A DNA stretch of 64,000 nucleotides from Limnanthes douglasii subsp. nivea (Eukaryota > Streptophyta > Magnoliopsida > Brassicales > Limnanthaceae): positions 316,774,809 to 316,838,808 of the forward strand of contig JAUPFV010000001.1 of NCBI GenBank assembly GCA_036936605.1, in the 5' to 3' direction. The translations under genes were made by a program, and so were the position numbers. The notes beneath the pieces were generated by a model. The model did no database searches and was not told where the DNA came from. It saw nothing but the letters and a program-made list of their open reading frames with translations. This document shows positions 1-12,866 of this stretch, piece by piece. Within the stretch, counting starts at the first letter, position 1. Every line of letters starts with the position of its first letter.

Positions 1-1430
1 AATACACAACATCTATTGCAAGAATTCTCATCCTCTTAAAGCCTATTACAACAACAATGGCTCCTTAACTTGGAAAAGATTGGCTAGTATAAAGGCTATT
101 GCCGAACCTAATATTAGATGTAAGTTTGGTGAATGAGAGATGGATTTATGGCTAGACAATTGGTATTATCACTCTCCTTTAATTATTCTTGATGACAAAG
201 AAGATAACAGCTGGTTTCAAGCTACAAAGGTTTATACCTTCTAGTTAAACAACTCATGGGATATCAACAAACTTAAGGGGTTTCTTACTTGAAATAGAAT
301 CAACCTTATCAAGACCATAAGAATAAACAACAATAAAGATGACACCATGATATGAAAGATTTCTACAAACTACAAATTCAACATCAAAGAGACTTGGAAC
401 AATTTTAGGCAGCATCGCAATCAGTCCAACTTGTTTAATAAAATTTGGAACTCTATAACACCCAGGAAGTGTTCTTTTATTTTATGGAAAATTATTCATA
501 ACAATATTCCTATAGACTCTATTTTGAAAAAGAGACACTTCAATTTAGCATCCAATGCCAATTTTGTAACTATTATGAACACACTAATCATTTATTCATT
601 TGTTGTAGTTATACTTGGCACATTTGGATTACTTTGTTGTTTTGTTTAAGGTTAAAATTGATAGGTTTATGTATGTAGCCCATATGTTCAAAACCTGGTT
701 CTGGTTCTGATAAGAAAGTTCATGTTAGGAATGTTATTCCTACCATTATATTTTGGGTGATTTAGCAAAATAGAAATAAAGCTAAGTTCAAATGATCATA
801 TTTCTCTTATTGGTCTTCTATTAATCATATACAATATATTCTATGTAGTTTGGATAATTCTAATATTTTCAAATCTAAGCATTTGAGTAATGATATTAAT
901 GTAGATATGAAAGTTGGGTGCTTATCCTACATCAACTGGAAAATAAAGCCTATTTACCTTAAATTTTTTGCTCCAAACCCAGGTAGGCTCAAGTTGAATA
1001 TTGATGGATCTAGCCTTAGAAATGGAGACTCAAATGAAGCTGTCATCATTCGCAATAGCATGAGAGAAATTGTCAATGGATCCAACACTCTTTATGGTAA
1101 AATCTCTCATATTATGGCTGAATCCATAGCCTTGCTTGATGGGCTTCTAATCTAAAAAAATCAAAGATGATCAAACGTCGACTTGGAATCTGATTCCTTA
1201 AGTCTAGTCAACTTGCTACCTAATGGTAAATACCCCTGGCCTTTAGCTCCCATGCTAACTGTTGTATAAATTTAATCTCTCCTTCAATGAACATCTCTCA
1301 CATTTTAGAGACCAAAATAAAGTAGCCGATTGGCTTGCCAAATAGACTCTGAAATGTAAGATGAAGCTAGAATATACTCATCTTCAAACCTCCACCCAGC
1401 TGTGTGCTATAGTTCTCTTAGAAAATATAG
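1..1430 (+). pseudogene. LINE (L1-type) ORF2 3' remnant: zinc-binding RT tail plus RNase H
   Basis: Remnant of a plant non-LTR retrotransposon ORF2, entering the window already truncated. Several frames with stops must be combined. Around 60-560 the translation resembles the zf-RVT region that follows LINE reverse transcriptase (a KIWNSITPRKCSFILWK stretch near 440-500). From about 960 to 1155 an open frame of 101 codons contains LKLNIDGSSLRNG and AESIALLDGLL, the start of the RVT_3-type RNase H of plant L1 elements. Its end, ADWLAK, is readable near 1325-1345. In-frame stops (for example after LLDGLLI at 1155) and frame changes make it non-functional. No poly(A) tail or target duplication was recognised. 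An expressed host 'ribonuclease H-like' gene is the alternative, but the stops argue against it. Confidence 0.75.
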
Positions 1431-4400
1431 ATCTTGGCTACATAAGTAGCAATTACTAATAGTTCTTAGAATCTATATTTCTGACTTATTGCTAACTAAA
1501 GCTCTCGCAACTTTTATTTTTACTCTAGTTAGCAGGAATTATTACTAACTAGTATCTTTAGATTACAGATTTCAGCATTTCAATTAAACAAAGGACCATA
1601 AAACATGAGAAGTTCTTCTTTGATGTTGCTGCTGTGTTCTATCTAAAGTTAATTGTTGTTTTCTTTTCGTCTAGGTGGATGTTTGGAATCCATGAAAAAT
1701 CTTTTTATAGCATTTCATCAAGCAGTTTTCAACATTGCTTTATATCAAGATCTTTTCTTGTGAATCTGGAGCTTGATGCTCATCAAAATTGAAATATTTA
1801 ATTGTTATAAAAACTGCAATTCTTGTTAATTTAAGTTTAGAGTAGAATTAAATATCAAAATTTTAAAAAAAAATCAGAAAAATAGAAAAAAGATCGAAAA
1901 TGCTTTTAGCCTTATTTTTTTTAAAAAATTTCTGTAATTAATTTTGATGTTTTTGTTTTAGCGCTATCGTATTTTTAACTTTAAAAATTGTACTCTCTTT
2001 CATTCTTTCAGATAAAATGTTATGCTTTAAATAAAAAATATCTTTTAAACTCCTGTATCATAAAAAATACCATAATCCAATTAATCTATTCCTTTATTTA
2101 TTTTTTGGGATAATCATATTTACCAATTATCGTACCGTTCATATTTTGATATTTACCAAACGCAGTAACAACTGAAATAATTTGTTATATATTTCTGTCT
2201 TAGATATTATTAGAGAAATAAAATTTATATTTTCGTATTTTATTATTTGTCTTATCACCAAGCAAATACAATGCATGCCATTTCATCTCTGACACAGTTC
2301 TATCTTCTCTTATCTCAAATTCATGCACCCTTATTCAAACAATATTTTTTTTTCATTAATTTAATAATATGTTTTCGTTTATCTGTCGAGAAATAAAAAG
2401 GACGAATACACTTTTTTCAATAAACTTTTCTTCTACTTATTAACTAATTTTAAAATTTTAAGAGTATAGAAGTTTAATTATCTAAAGTATTTCTTCCAAG
2501 TTTGCGATTTACAATTTTTATAATTCTCATAACAAGAGATAAAAACAAAAATTGGCCGAATCACATTCTATCATTTACAATTGTTATTATTCCAAAAAGA
2601 AAATATAAATATTATAAGATTGTTATATTTAATTTTTATTTTCGAAAAAGTGATCCATTATTTAAAAACTCAAAATCTTTTGACAAAATATATATTTATT
2701 AATAGACTCTTCTTCTTTTTTTTCTTCACAAAACAACTATAATATATATAAACTAATATATATATATATAAACAACTAATAAAGAAGCGAAAAATTAATG
2801 ACATTGTGATAAGATAGTAGTGTGCCCAATATTTTAAATTTTGGGTAGGTGATGGAGATTTGATTGTCCTTATTTCAAACCTACATCTTATGTTTTTTAT
2901 GTCTCTTTATGCAAAGTGAAATGTACTTTGTCGATTGTTATTAAATCCCCGACAACAAAAATGCGATCTAGAGCTTTCTACATCTAGATATGAAATATGC
3001 ACTGAATCACTTTAATACTATTGAAAGGTCTACCGTCAAGCTTAACATACGACTAATTCGTATCTAAAATAAAATGTTATATTATCGGACTTTATTCCTT
3101 TCTTTTCATCAATTTTGAAGTCGAGATCATCAATACTCAATAGATCCTTTAAATATATACTATGGTGTTGGAGGTTCGGTATTTAAGTAGTTCACTAAAC
3201 ATACTTAAGCTATATGATTTCACGATATATTTTGTTTAAAGTTTTAGGTGATTAATAGTTTTAAATATATCAAACGAAAAGTTCGGTTCTTTAAATCTTT
3301 TAATACAATGTTTGGTAGAAAATAAAACCAATTAGAAAAGTCAAATTTAATCGTATGTTCAGCTGTGATTGAAGACATTTTATATCTACGGATAACCGAT
3401 ATGCATTTTATATAAAGTAAGATTACAAGAAAATTCTCCAAAAGCACATCTAACATTCACTTTTTATAAAATTCTCCAAAGCACACCTCACTCCATTATA
3501 AAGAACATTCGGCGTACAAAAAGACTATTGATCTTTGTATTTCTCTCGCTGTTTATCTTATACATTGTTTTTTTCTCTAAAACCAGACAAGCTGAGGCTA
3601 TCTCGCAACAACAGCTCCATACCTCTATTCCGTTATACATAAAACCCTTGATGAGTGAGCTTAATATATTTGCCCATAATGGCACCTAACATCTTGTTCA
3701 TTTAAGCAATTCAATGTGAACGACGCTTCAGCTTTACCATCTATACCACTGTACTCTGCACCAGGTAATGGCGCTATTATTTCTGACACTTGGCGTTGCA
3801 TTTTCCACGTACTATTCTGCTCATTTCTCCTGCATGCTTAAATCAACAGTTAGGTGATCAAAGACAGCTATCAAATAATCAATTCTAAATTCTTCAACAT
3901 ATCAGTGAATCGGTTTGTTTTAGAACCTGATAGGTATCTTGAGAATCCTTTGGATAGATGTTACTACACTTTCGGTCCAGCAGGTTATAGTCTCGCACTT
4001 TTGCCTCCAACATTAACATAACACTTTTATTCGGAAAACGCATCCCTTAGGTCTAGTTGAGATCTTTACACCTAAGTTTTGGTTGAGATTCTTACCATTA
4101 CCACTAAATGACAGATAACTACAACTTAAGCATCGACTCACACACCTTTAGCCTAGAAGGTTTGAAGCGTCTACCTCGGTAAATTTTAGCGTCACCTAAC
4201 AAATAATATATATATATATTATTTTAAAAAGACATAATATCATGTGACAAAGTTATTAATAATAAAATTATCTAAAATTACGTAAATATTGTCATATATT
4301 TTTAAATTTTTAATTAAGTATAAGGAACGATAAGAAAATCATATTATAAAGGTTATGAAAAATTATTTAATTATGATGAGACAAAATATAAAAATAATAA

Positions 4401-4639
4401 GTGGCATAGTTAAATATGTTATAATTTTTTTAATTGTTTTAAATAATAAAATGTATTAAATTATAAGTAAAAAGATAGCATATGAGAAAGATGAGGAAAA
4501 CCTGCAAATGAATAAAATATTTACAAGATCATAAATAAGATTGACTAAAATATGAGCAAGATGTAGGGGTAAAGTAGGCTAAATGATTTAGGTGTTCATA
4601 TATTTATAACAAATACCCGAGAGAAGACACTAAGATACT
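1431..4639. other. AT-rich intergenic DNA, no gene recognised
   Basis: About 3.2 kb with frequent stops in all frames. It holds short poly-A/T tracts, a (TA)n stretch near 2,740-2,772 and another near 4,206-4,220. A roughly 40-codon open stretch near 3,718-3,840 is somewhat less AT-rich than its surroundings, but has no recognisable motif and no start. I see no LTR pair, tRNA or conserved domain. Confidence 0.5.
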
Positions 4640-6800
4640 GCTGAAGCAAGCTAGACAAGGTTGCCAAAGACTTTTGTGTTTCTCTCTGCCAATAGATTGT
4701 AAATTAAATAAATTGAAGCAAGTCTGTCAAAAAAATGGGTAGACGACCTTAACCTAGCATCCATAGGCTAGTTAGGTAGATCATTCAGGGTCAACGATGG
4801 GGAAGCCAAGATTTATATTTGAGGCTTCTCAAATATTGTGAGTGAAGGAACAATCAAAGATGATGTGATTGATGGGCTCGTCAGTGTTGTTGCATAAAAA
4901 ATAGTCCATGAGTTGAACTAATTCAAATTATAATTTTGTATCAAGTGGTGAGTTTGCCAAGGATGGTGAATCATTGATAAAATTGACGAATGACGTTATA
5001 CTTATCACATACTGTAGCAACCCACCTGATACAAGGGGTACATTATCCAATGGCATGGTATGTGTCCTTAATAGAGAAGTTGAGACTTTCTTTACTAGAA
5101 ATATATCATCATTGATCGTGATTCTAGGAGGCGGGGGAAGCATTTAAATGAGATTTTTAATTTTGTGTATGTTAGATTAGTTTATAGTGCTACATGGTCT
5201 TACATTTGTAGGTCAAGCCCAACATCTGTTGCTGATGATATCCCAAAACATAAGATTATCTTTTAAAAGAGATGCACATTATATATTATGTCCATAATGG
5301 TTCACCAAAGAGGTGGGAATGAATCATTGGTCAAACTAAAGAGATGTTTATTCCTCATTTGCACAAGTAATCTTTTAAAGATTAGATGCAAGAGGCATGA
5401 GCTGAATGATCTCTTCGAATTTCTAAAGAAGGAAGATCCCAGCGAAATGTTCCAAAAGTAATTGTTTTTTTTTATCTAAGAGCACCCAACATATAAAGTA
5501 ATTAATTTACTATCGATAGTAAATATTTCAGGAGGACCGCGTGATTTCAGATCTTATAGTCGATGATTATACGACTACCTTCTGATGAGTACAAAGTGAT
5601 TGTATCCCAATCAACTTTCACACTTGAGAATTTTATCTAATAACTAGGTAAGAGAAAATGGTAAAGGAAATATATTTTGAAGCTCAAGAATCGATACATG
5701 CAAGGAACTTATCAAGAAAGTGTTTTTATTTATTTAACAAGAAATGTCTTGTAATTAGCGGGACTGAAAGGTAACATACCGGGAAATGGGGAATAACAAA
5801 ATCCAGGATGCCCATAATTGAGTCACATAAATTTAAACTAACACCTGCGAGAAAAAAATATGTACTTGTGGGGGTTGAACTGTAGGTTGAGAGGAGAGAT
5901 ATTTTATGCAAATCATCCTTTTTAAGTTAAAAAAAGTAAAATATGGTCGAAATAAAATCATGAGATGGTCCACTCTATTTTAAGCTTATGGCAATTGCAA
6001 TGTAATTTGGTATGTAACAAGTTTTTACTTTAAGGATAATTAAAAGAACTTGCATAATAAGGACATATAGATAATGCATTAACGAGTCTACTGGGCAAAG
6101 CCTCTGTTGGCCTTAAAATTTATCGTAGGGATCTCTGTGAATGATCACATTATAATAATGGGTGAGAATGAATGATCTAACAAATCATTTTATCAGGGAA
6201 CTCCATAAAGACCAGGATATTTCAGATAAAGTTTAAATGGACATTGTCAAGAGCTTTCATAATGTCGATTTTAGGACTGATCATTGCGCATTTTATATTA
6301 AACTGATATCTATAAAATAAATTCATGTTAAGAAAGGATATTATGAGAGATATTACACCATAAAGTGAAAAAAATTGTGATTTGTCAACAATGGAGAGAA
6401 ATGAGTCACAGGTCATGTTCTCCAAAATCTTGGAAATGATTTTATGGATTTATTATAGAGATTAATAGGTTTGTAATCGGTCGTCAAAGATGTAGTATCA
6501 GACTTGGGAATTATGGAAATAAAGATTTGGTCCTACGACCTTTTCAAAGTTATCGAAATTTTAAAAAATTGGCAAACTCTGGAGCAAAGTTCACTACAGT
6601 ATTTGGATCAAGAGGTTTTGAAAAAATTGGTGTTGAACCCATCCACACATGGGGCTTTGTTATTATCAACACTAAACAAAAAGCTTTTTTACACTCCATC
6701 TGCAATGGAGTAATAATAAACATATTTGTGTCAAGAGTCGGGAGCCAACTAGCATAGTCAATTTTATTAAAATCACATTGTGATTGCCACATATTTAATT
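4640..6800 (-). pseudogene. LINE (L1-type) ORF2 remnant, reverse transcriptase to zinc-binding tail
   Basis: On the minus strand, blocks occur in LINE ORF2 order. At 6,425-6,222, VDKSQF and later KIDIMKALDNVH match the RT core (usual form KIDIMKAFDTVHW). At 5,911-5,726, GILDFVIPHFPVCYLSVPL matches the 'G...LPFRYLGVPL' motif near the RT C-terminus. At about 4,900-4,810, NNTDEPINHIIFDCSF matches the zf-RVT motif that follows. At 6,792-6,550 an open frame lies upstream of the RT but I cannot assign it safely. Stops and frame changes separate the blocks, so it is dead. It is a different copy from the one at the window start, in the opposite orientation. Confidence 0.75.
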
Positions 6801-8779
6801 TCTTAATGTTTTTTTAATGTGAGTCCATGAGTTACAAAAGGTGTATGTGATGGTGGCATGGTCAGGGGATTATCAAAGTATTGTTAGGACACGAAGAAAG
6901 CATCATCCTAGTCTTTGTTAACCTAAACATGGTAAATCTTGGATGTAATCGAGTTGTTGGGCTATTTATTTGATCATGAGAATTGGAAACTAGTGGCTCT
7001 AAGGTTGTTAATTTCGCAGTGAAATAAATAATTATTAAATTATTCGATCAATGAGTTCCAGTGATCTAAGGAACATGTTCAATTCTCATGCTTAATTTTT
7101 TTTTATTAAAATACACTAGGACGACTCAATGTGCATTACCATCCGAAGAAGATTACGAGTTGAGATCCGACGAGAGAGGGGAGATCTTGGAACCCTCACC
7201 AAAATGATAGATAATACAGATAAAAAATAAAGGGTGCGAGGAAGTTTAATTTACACTTAATATATTGACTTGACATAAAAAGGGTGGTAAAATACATGAC
7301 TCGTAAAACAATCCAAATCTAAGTGACCTTCATGTTCACGATGAAGATGACTTTAGATTCACATACCCTAGTCTTGAAGATACAAATAAGTAAAACATTA
7401 TTGATGAAAATAATGATTACTAGTATTTTGGTCATTGTTTGGTGTAGATAGGATAATATCTAAGTGATAAAGTTAAACATAAAATATGAATGATAAAAAC
7501 AAAAATACGTTACAATGAATAATATTGTCTAGTTGTGCAATCATGCAAATATCATATTTGCTTTTATTAAGTATCGAATAGTTAATATATCTTAAATGCT
7601 ATAACCAACTAAGTATAATTATAGATGGGTAACCCTAATTAGTCAAACCATTTATAAAACAAGGTACGGCTAAGTTATAATATAAGCATTAAGTTTGACT
7701 CGATTATGACCGAAGCCTAATGATAACTTAGGTTTGGATGTGTCAATTCTATTCTTGTAGTAGCCCTAGTCTTTGCGAACAAAATAAAAAGGATTAAATA
7801 TATACCAAGTGTAGTCATACTTTCGTATTACATAATTTGAGTTCTCCAATCCTGAGTGTGTGGGCGGTGAGTTTAGTTAAATGAGTGAACTTTGAATTTT
7901 ACAGTTGGTCGAGCCCTCATGGCTTCGATTAGTAAATTATTTTTTTATTTTTAGTTAGAGTATTTTGTGTTGAAGGATCAATCTAGAGTGTTTATACTTC
8001 TAGAGAATAATCTATTTGTATTGCTCTCGCCTTCTGCCTAGTTAACAAAAATTGGTTGAACAAAACCTTCATTGTGGATAATAATTTTATTTTTTCCAAA
8101 ATAAAAATAATATAGAGTAGGTATCAAGATGAATAAGAACTCTACACTAAATAAAACCAAATGTTTGGTTAAATTTATTGCTTAAGTAGCTAGCCCCCCT
8201 AATACATGAGTAATAGTAGCCAAAAAATCAAATTGACAAGTATGAAAAGAGATTACCAATATATTAGGAGTCGCTCCAGCTTCTTAAGAGAGACCGCGAG
8301 GGAAGCGAGAACATGTAGTTTCATGAGCCTGTAGGCATGATCGGAAGATAATCAAGGCCCTTAAGTTTCTCGCAGAGAAATTTCGAGAGGGTTATCCCTT
8401 TTTAGTAGTGAGATGTGAAAGTAAAAGTAATAATATCATGAAGTAAATAAAATAATAAATAGGGATGTACTTCTCTTGTAAATATGATCTACCGAGCAAC
8501 TTTAATTAGTTAGCCTTTCTGTTATTATTTTGGAACTCCAAACCAAATCAAAAGCTTTCCACTTTGAAGATTTAAGCTCTGCACCTTTAATGATATTCCT
8601 AGATTAAGCATCATAAACTAGGCACTACAGTCATGCACAAGGGGTTCAGACTCGCTAGTCATGTAACACGGAGATCGTATATGGAAGATGAACGTTTGAT
8701 GCATGAGTAGTCGGTCTCATTAAGTAAAATTGTATCGTTAGATTTGATATGTGACTCAACATGCACCAACAATGCTCCA
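6801..8779. other. Unassigned AT-rich DNA
   Basis: No coding potential or recognisable repeat boundary seen. The stretch 8,260-8,400 is locally GC-richer (many GAGAG and CGAG words) and could be part of an LTR or leader of an unidentified element, but I found no matching copy in this window. Confidence 0.4.
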
Positions 8780-10114
8780 AATAACAAAAAATATTGTAAT
8801 GATTCATTATCTCAATGATCCGCAAACAATGACCTCATCAAAATATTCCAAGTTGTTCTTGGTATGAACAAAACATCAATTATAATCTCTCAAACTCTCC
8901 TCGGCCTCTTTCTTGCAATGCATGATAAAATATCTATCACATTCAATCTCATTGATCCTAAAAAATTGGTCATTAAATAAAATTACAAAATGTCTCAAAG
9001 ATTTTAATTATCCTAGAAGCCAGTTGACTAAACTATGTTAAGGCACCACCCTTGAAATTCATCAAAAAATCCTGATAAAAGAGTCTGTTATCATCCTCGA
9101 AAGTTAAAATATGATTCATGAAGTTCTCAAGGTGATTTGGGGGATCATTATTCTTATAACAAACTTCCATCTTAAGGAGGTTAAATTTTTGTTGTAACTC
9201 CTCATCTAAGATTTTAAGGACCAACTAACATATTCTTCGACTGTAGTCTTGATTGTAAAGAAATATTTATGTATATTTGTTCATTGCCATGTAATAACCA
9301 TGTTATATTAGGGTCTTCCATGGTAAGAAAATGTTTTATATCGTAGGCCGATCGATGCCTTAGAGCCGTTGCTGGAGAGTAATATGGATAAAAACCTTGA
9401 GGTTGGAAACCGAAAAGCGGTGATGTAGGTAGGGGTTACACCTGCGACCGATGTCAAGGAAAAAATATGGGTTGCGAGAGGCTGTGTTTTTGTTGAGGCC
9501 TATGTAAAGCTTAGTTCCTTATATGCTCTGTGTAAGCGTTTATAGCGACCTCCATCTTCCCACTTTGACTAGGGTTTCAAACTCTATCTGAATCTTTCTT
9601 TAAAACCTTAGAAAACCTGGATTTAAAATGATATCAGAGTTTGGTGCACGTTTGTTTCTTTGATGATGTCTTCCTTTAGGAAATATTAGATTATTCTCAC
9701 TCTGAAAGAGTAGTCAGCACTAGAAGTAAGTGAATGGTAATGACACATGCTCTGTAGTCCCTACTGAGAGAGTTGTAAGTCTTATCCATATTGTAAAAGT
9801 TTAAAGACTCTCTCGTCGTCTCCTTTAGTAGTCTTTATTTCTACTTCAATCGTGTCGATTTCAGATCAAGGAGTCGGGAGCTTAACGACAAGTGCTTTAT
9901 TTTCGGCCATAAGTTGTCTTCTTTGCTTTTCTAAATGAGCTTCTGAATGAGTTGAGTCAGGAAGGTTCTATGACCCTTTACGAGTAGCCTCACCCTATGG
10001 GGTGGTAAGTTTTCCGTATGAATCGATTATTAATGTGTTAGGAGCAAACAAGATAATCAACTTAATATTCTATGAATAGTTTTAGAAGAAATATTCTTGG
10101 TATCAAACAACGTA
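8780..10114 (-). pseudogene. Ty3/gypsy gag remnant (element F)
   Basis: Minus-strand gag fragment downstream of a primer-binding-site-like sequence. At 9,224-9,033 the 63-codon frame contains NHLENFMNHILTFEDDNRLF and FLMNFKGGALT, matching the start of the plant retrotransposon gag domain ('DHLExF...CRAFPLTLKGxAxxW'). Reading on to about 8,850 with frame changes gives FFRINEIECD and KKEAEESLRDY, the middle of the same domain. Upstream, near 9,950-9,880, EAHLEKQRRQLMAENKAL looks like the helical N-terminus of gag. No protease or polymerase follows, so the element is truncated at about 8.8 kb. Confidence 0.65.
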
Positions 10115-10134
10115 CTCCCACTATGTCGTCACCG
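10115..10134 (-). other. Primer binding site of element F
   Basis: On the minus strand TCGGTGACGACATAGTGGGA lies directly inside a TG...CA-type LTR edge (10,136) and resembles the site of element A (TTGGCGACCACAGTGGGA). Its first bases differ from the ideal TGG, as expected of an old copy. Donor tRNA not assigned. Confidence 0.5.
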
Positions 10135-10135
10135 A

Positions 10136-10504
10136 TGAGGCTGATATCAAGTAAGTTTGTTTCACCATAAATAATAAGAGATAAACTAGGGAAGGATTAA
10201 GTAATTATTATTCAAGAATAGAATAATAATTATTTACCATCTCCAAAAAACATGATAATTTATATTTATAGTTACTAGTTTGAATCTTAAAACTCACATG
10301 ACCCATTTAATACAAAAATATACTAGTACAGTTGTTTACATGATTAATGTAATTTACAAAATCAACTTATAACCGATTAATGATTAGATGAATAATTATT
10401 CTATTAATTTTGATACAAAATCATATTCAATTGTAAGAGTTGAAAAAATTGAATGGTCTAAAAAAACATAAAGCCTATAAATACCATAAAATTATTGGTA
10501 GATG
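10136..10504 (-). repeat. 5' LTR (remaining part) of gypsy element F
   Basis: Lies upstream (minus strand) of the primer binding site and gag of F. A TATA-like CTATAAATATAAA word occurs near 10,260 on the minus strand. The distal end is not defined: the copia LTR starting at 10,505 abuts it and may have inserted into it. No second copy was found in the window, so the assignment rests on position and the PBS. Confidence 0.4.
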
Positions 10505-11287
10505 TGTTAGAACGTATAGTTTAATGGAGAGTATCCATACGTATCGATTACATCCGGGACTTCTAATTCCTATAACATAACGAACATTAAATAATAGAAC
10601 ATAATACTTACGTTTTTTCCATATTGATTCGTTCCAACATTATTATCTTGAAGCAGAAGCCTTTATATGATTCTTAATAGAGAATGCTGAAGTTAAGAGT
10701 TAGAGATATTCTAGTAGATTATGAATTTATATAAACTTAATCTCTGAAGAAAAAGGATTGAAGCCTTAAATAAACCTTACAAATCCATGTCAGAGAGAGA
10801 AAAATAAATTTGTTGCTTTTGGAAAACCGGCAGATTATGTTATGATACTGAAGTTAGGTTGGATATTTACTTTTATATTAAGTGAAATAATTTCACTTAA
10901 TTACATAAAATCCCTAAACTGTTTTACTTAATTATCCAATTATACTTTTCTTTTCTCTGTTGACTTTCTTATTATTTAATTCTTGCAATTAGGTTCTCAT
11001 GGGTTCACCCCTACCAAGAACCATAACCCTTATTGGACTTCTAGAGCCAATACTGAATTGTTGAATTAAAAAACCATAAATTTTTGTATAATTTCGCTCA
11101 ATCTGTATTCACATTTACTTGTAACACCATAAAACTAAATAGACCATAAATTTTAGTATTTTAATATTTATAACACCATACTTAATTGTTAGTGAAATAT
11201 TTCAATTGATTACTTTAATTGGACTTTACCGCAACAAATACCCTAAATTACACATGATGAGACATTCCAATTTAGAATTTCCTTACA
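10505..11287 (-). repeat. Copia family C LTR (copy 1), 3' LTR orientation
   Basis: A roughly 783-bp repeat starting TGTTAGAAC and ending CCTTACA on the plus strand. It recurs at 34,985-35,746 and, split by element B, at 39,156-39,500 plus 50,110-50,483. On the minus strand a purine-rich AAGCGAGAGATTG precedes it, typical of the polypurine tract plus LTR start of plant copia elements. This is therefore the 3' LTR of a minus-strand element. The identification as LTR is supported by copy 3, which adjoins a copia RNase H domain. Confidence 0.7.
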
Positions 11288-11620
11288 ATCTCTCGCTTGA
11301 ATCGTTCATGTATACTGAATTGTATTTATCTGTATGTGAATTTATATAACGTTTTTGCTAAAAAATGATAGCAATCAACCAAAGAGGCGCACCATGACTC
11401 ATTTTGTGTAATTGTTCTAAAATAAATCAAATTGTTAGCGGGTACCTTAGTCGACCCTGACCTCTAATAGAGTGACATTGAAAGTAAGACACGACCTTTT
11501 AATCGACACGTGTCTAGTATTCAACTGGTCCTATTAAATTGAGATCTCTAAATTTTAAAGAAAAGCTAAAAACTGAATCGTTTATAGATTCAATATCAAT
11601 TACTAAAAGATGAGTAGTTG
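11288..11620 (-). mobile_element. Copia C 3' untranslated internal remnant
   Basis: Continues from the polypurine tract and stays alignable by eye with 50,484-50,830 (for example CACCATGACTC at 11,390 and 50,622). It represents internal sequence between RNase H and the 3' LTR. Homology fades after about 11,620 and no RNase H domain is readable beyond, so this copy is truncated. Confidence 0.55.
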
Positions 11621-12636
11621 TATTATTGACTTCAATGTATTGATAGATAATAATAGAATCTGAAATACTAAAAAGTAATTTGAGTTCATTTTTTAATTGA
11701 AATCAAAAGCTCAATTATAGTCAAAACAACAATTCCACTAGATCCGAATATCCTATAGACTCATAATTCACACATGAATTTTGTGTTCATGAAAAAATCC
11801 GGGTATTTGAATTCTTAGTAAAAACAGATGGGAAAAAGAAATATATATATATATATATATATATATATCTACTTTACTAATAATCCTAATTGAATTAAAG
11901 GAATTTGTTTTATATGTTGTATCCTTATTTTCATTTAATTGTAAAGAATTGCATGTATTTACTATATCGAATGATGTTATGGATGCTACATATTTTATAC
12001 TCATATAATATGCAAATTTAATTCACACTGTAATACCCACTTACCCTATAAATTTATGTATTTACTTAAGATTATTTTCTACCTTATCTGAAATTAATCA
12101 TGAGCCTACAACAAAAGTTTAATTGTCAAAACACATTAACTTTTTTACACCTCTTAAATTTCAAGCAAAATGCAAGTTTTTCGTTTCCATACCATAATGC
12201 TTTAACATGCTATTAATGAGTATCTTATGTGATAACCCCACAAATGTATAAAGAGTAATTCAAAGTCTTCTTGGTTCATTAATACATAAGACACCAAATC
12301 TATAAATTTCAGAATCAATAGAAGTTTTTTATGGCATAGAGAAGGTCAATGTAACTTATGGTAATTAATACGACAATCTACTCCATATGAGAATTAACTC
12401 AATTAATAAAGTTTATAATACTCTACTAAGTTAATCTCAAAATTGAAAGAGATTGAAACTTTGATAGATATATATAACTAATGATACACTTAAACTCAAT
12501 ATCGTAAATGAATTTCTAATTGTTAGATTTAACTTTATTAAATATGAATATGATTGTTACAAAGTTGTTAATCTTTCTGTGGAATGATTAACTTTTGCAA
12601 CTCATAATTTATATTTAATAAAGTCTTTAAATTATA
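11621..12636. other. AT-rich DNA with (AT)n microsatellite
   Basis: No gene recognised. A perfect (AT)n run occupies 11,841-11,869. The remainder is unassigned; part could be further-decayed copia interior. Confidence 0.5.
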
Positions 12637-12866
12637 ACACACACACACACACATACACACGCGCGTGCACACACACACACACAAGCACACGTATACACAC
12701 ACACACACACACACACACGTACACACACACACACACACAATGTGCACACACAAACACACACATGCATGCACACATACGCCCGCATACAAACATACACACA
12801 CATACACATATATACGCACACACATACACACACACACACAAACACAAACACATATACACACACATA
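12637..12866. repeat. (CA)n compound microsatellite
   Basis: About 230 bp of CA dinucleotides interrupted by TA, GC and AA units (for example CGCGCGTGCA near 12,660). Long open frames across it on both strands (poly Cys/Val or His/Thr) are artefacts of the repeat. Confidence 0.95.

Noticed and set aside
1..1430. Host RNase H-like gene
   Set aside because: In-frame stops and the preceding zf-RVT region identify it as a LINE ORF2 remnant.
3718..3840. Open stretch of about 40 codons (possible host exon)
   Set aside because: No start, no splice context, no recognisable protein; a stop lies just upstream.
9625..9645. TGATATCAGAG on the plus strand, resembling an initiator-Met primer binding site
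   Set aside because: No LTR upstream and no plus-strand gag downstream; it lies inside the minus-strand gag region of F. Probably chance.
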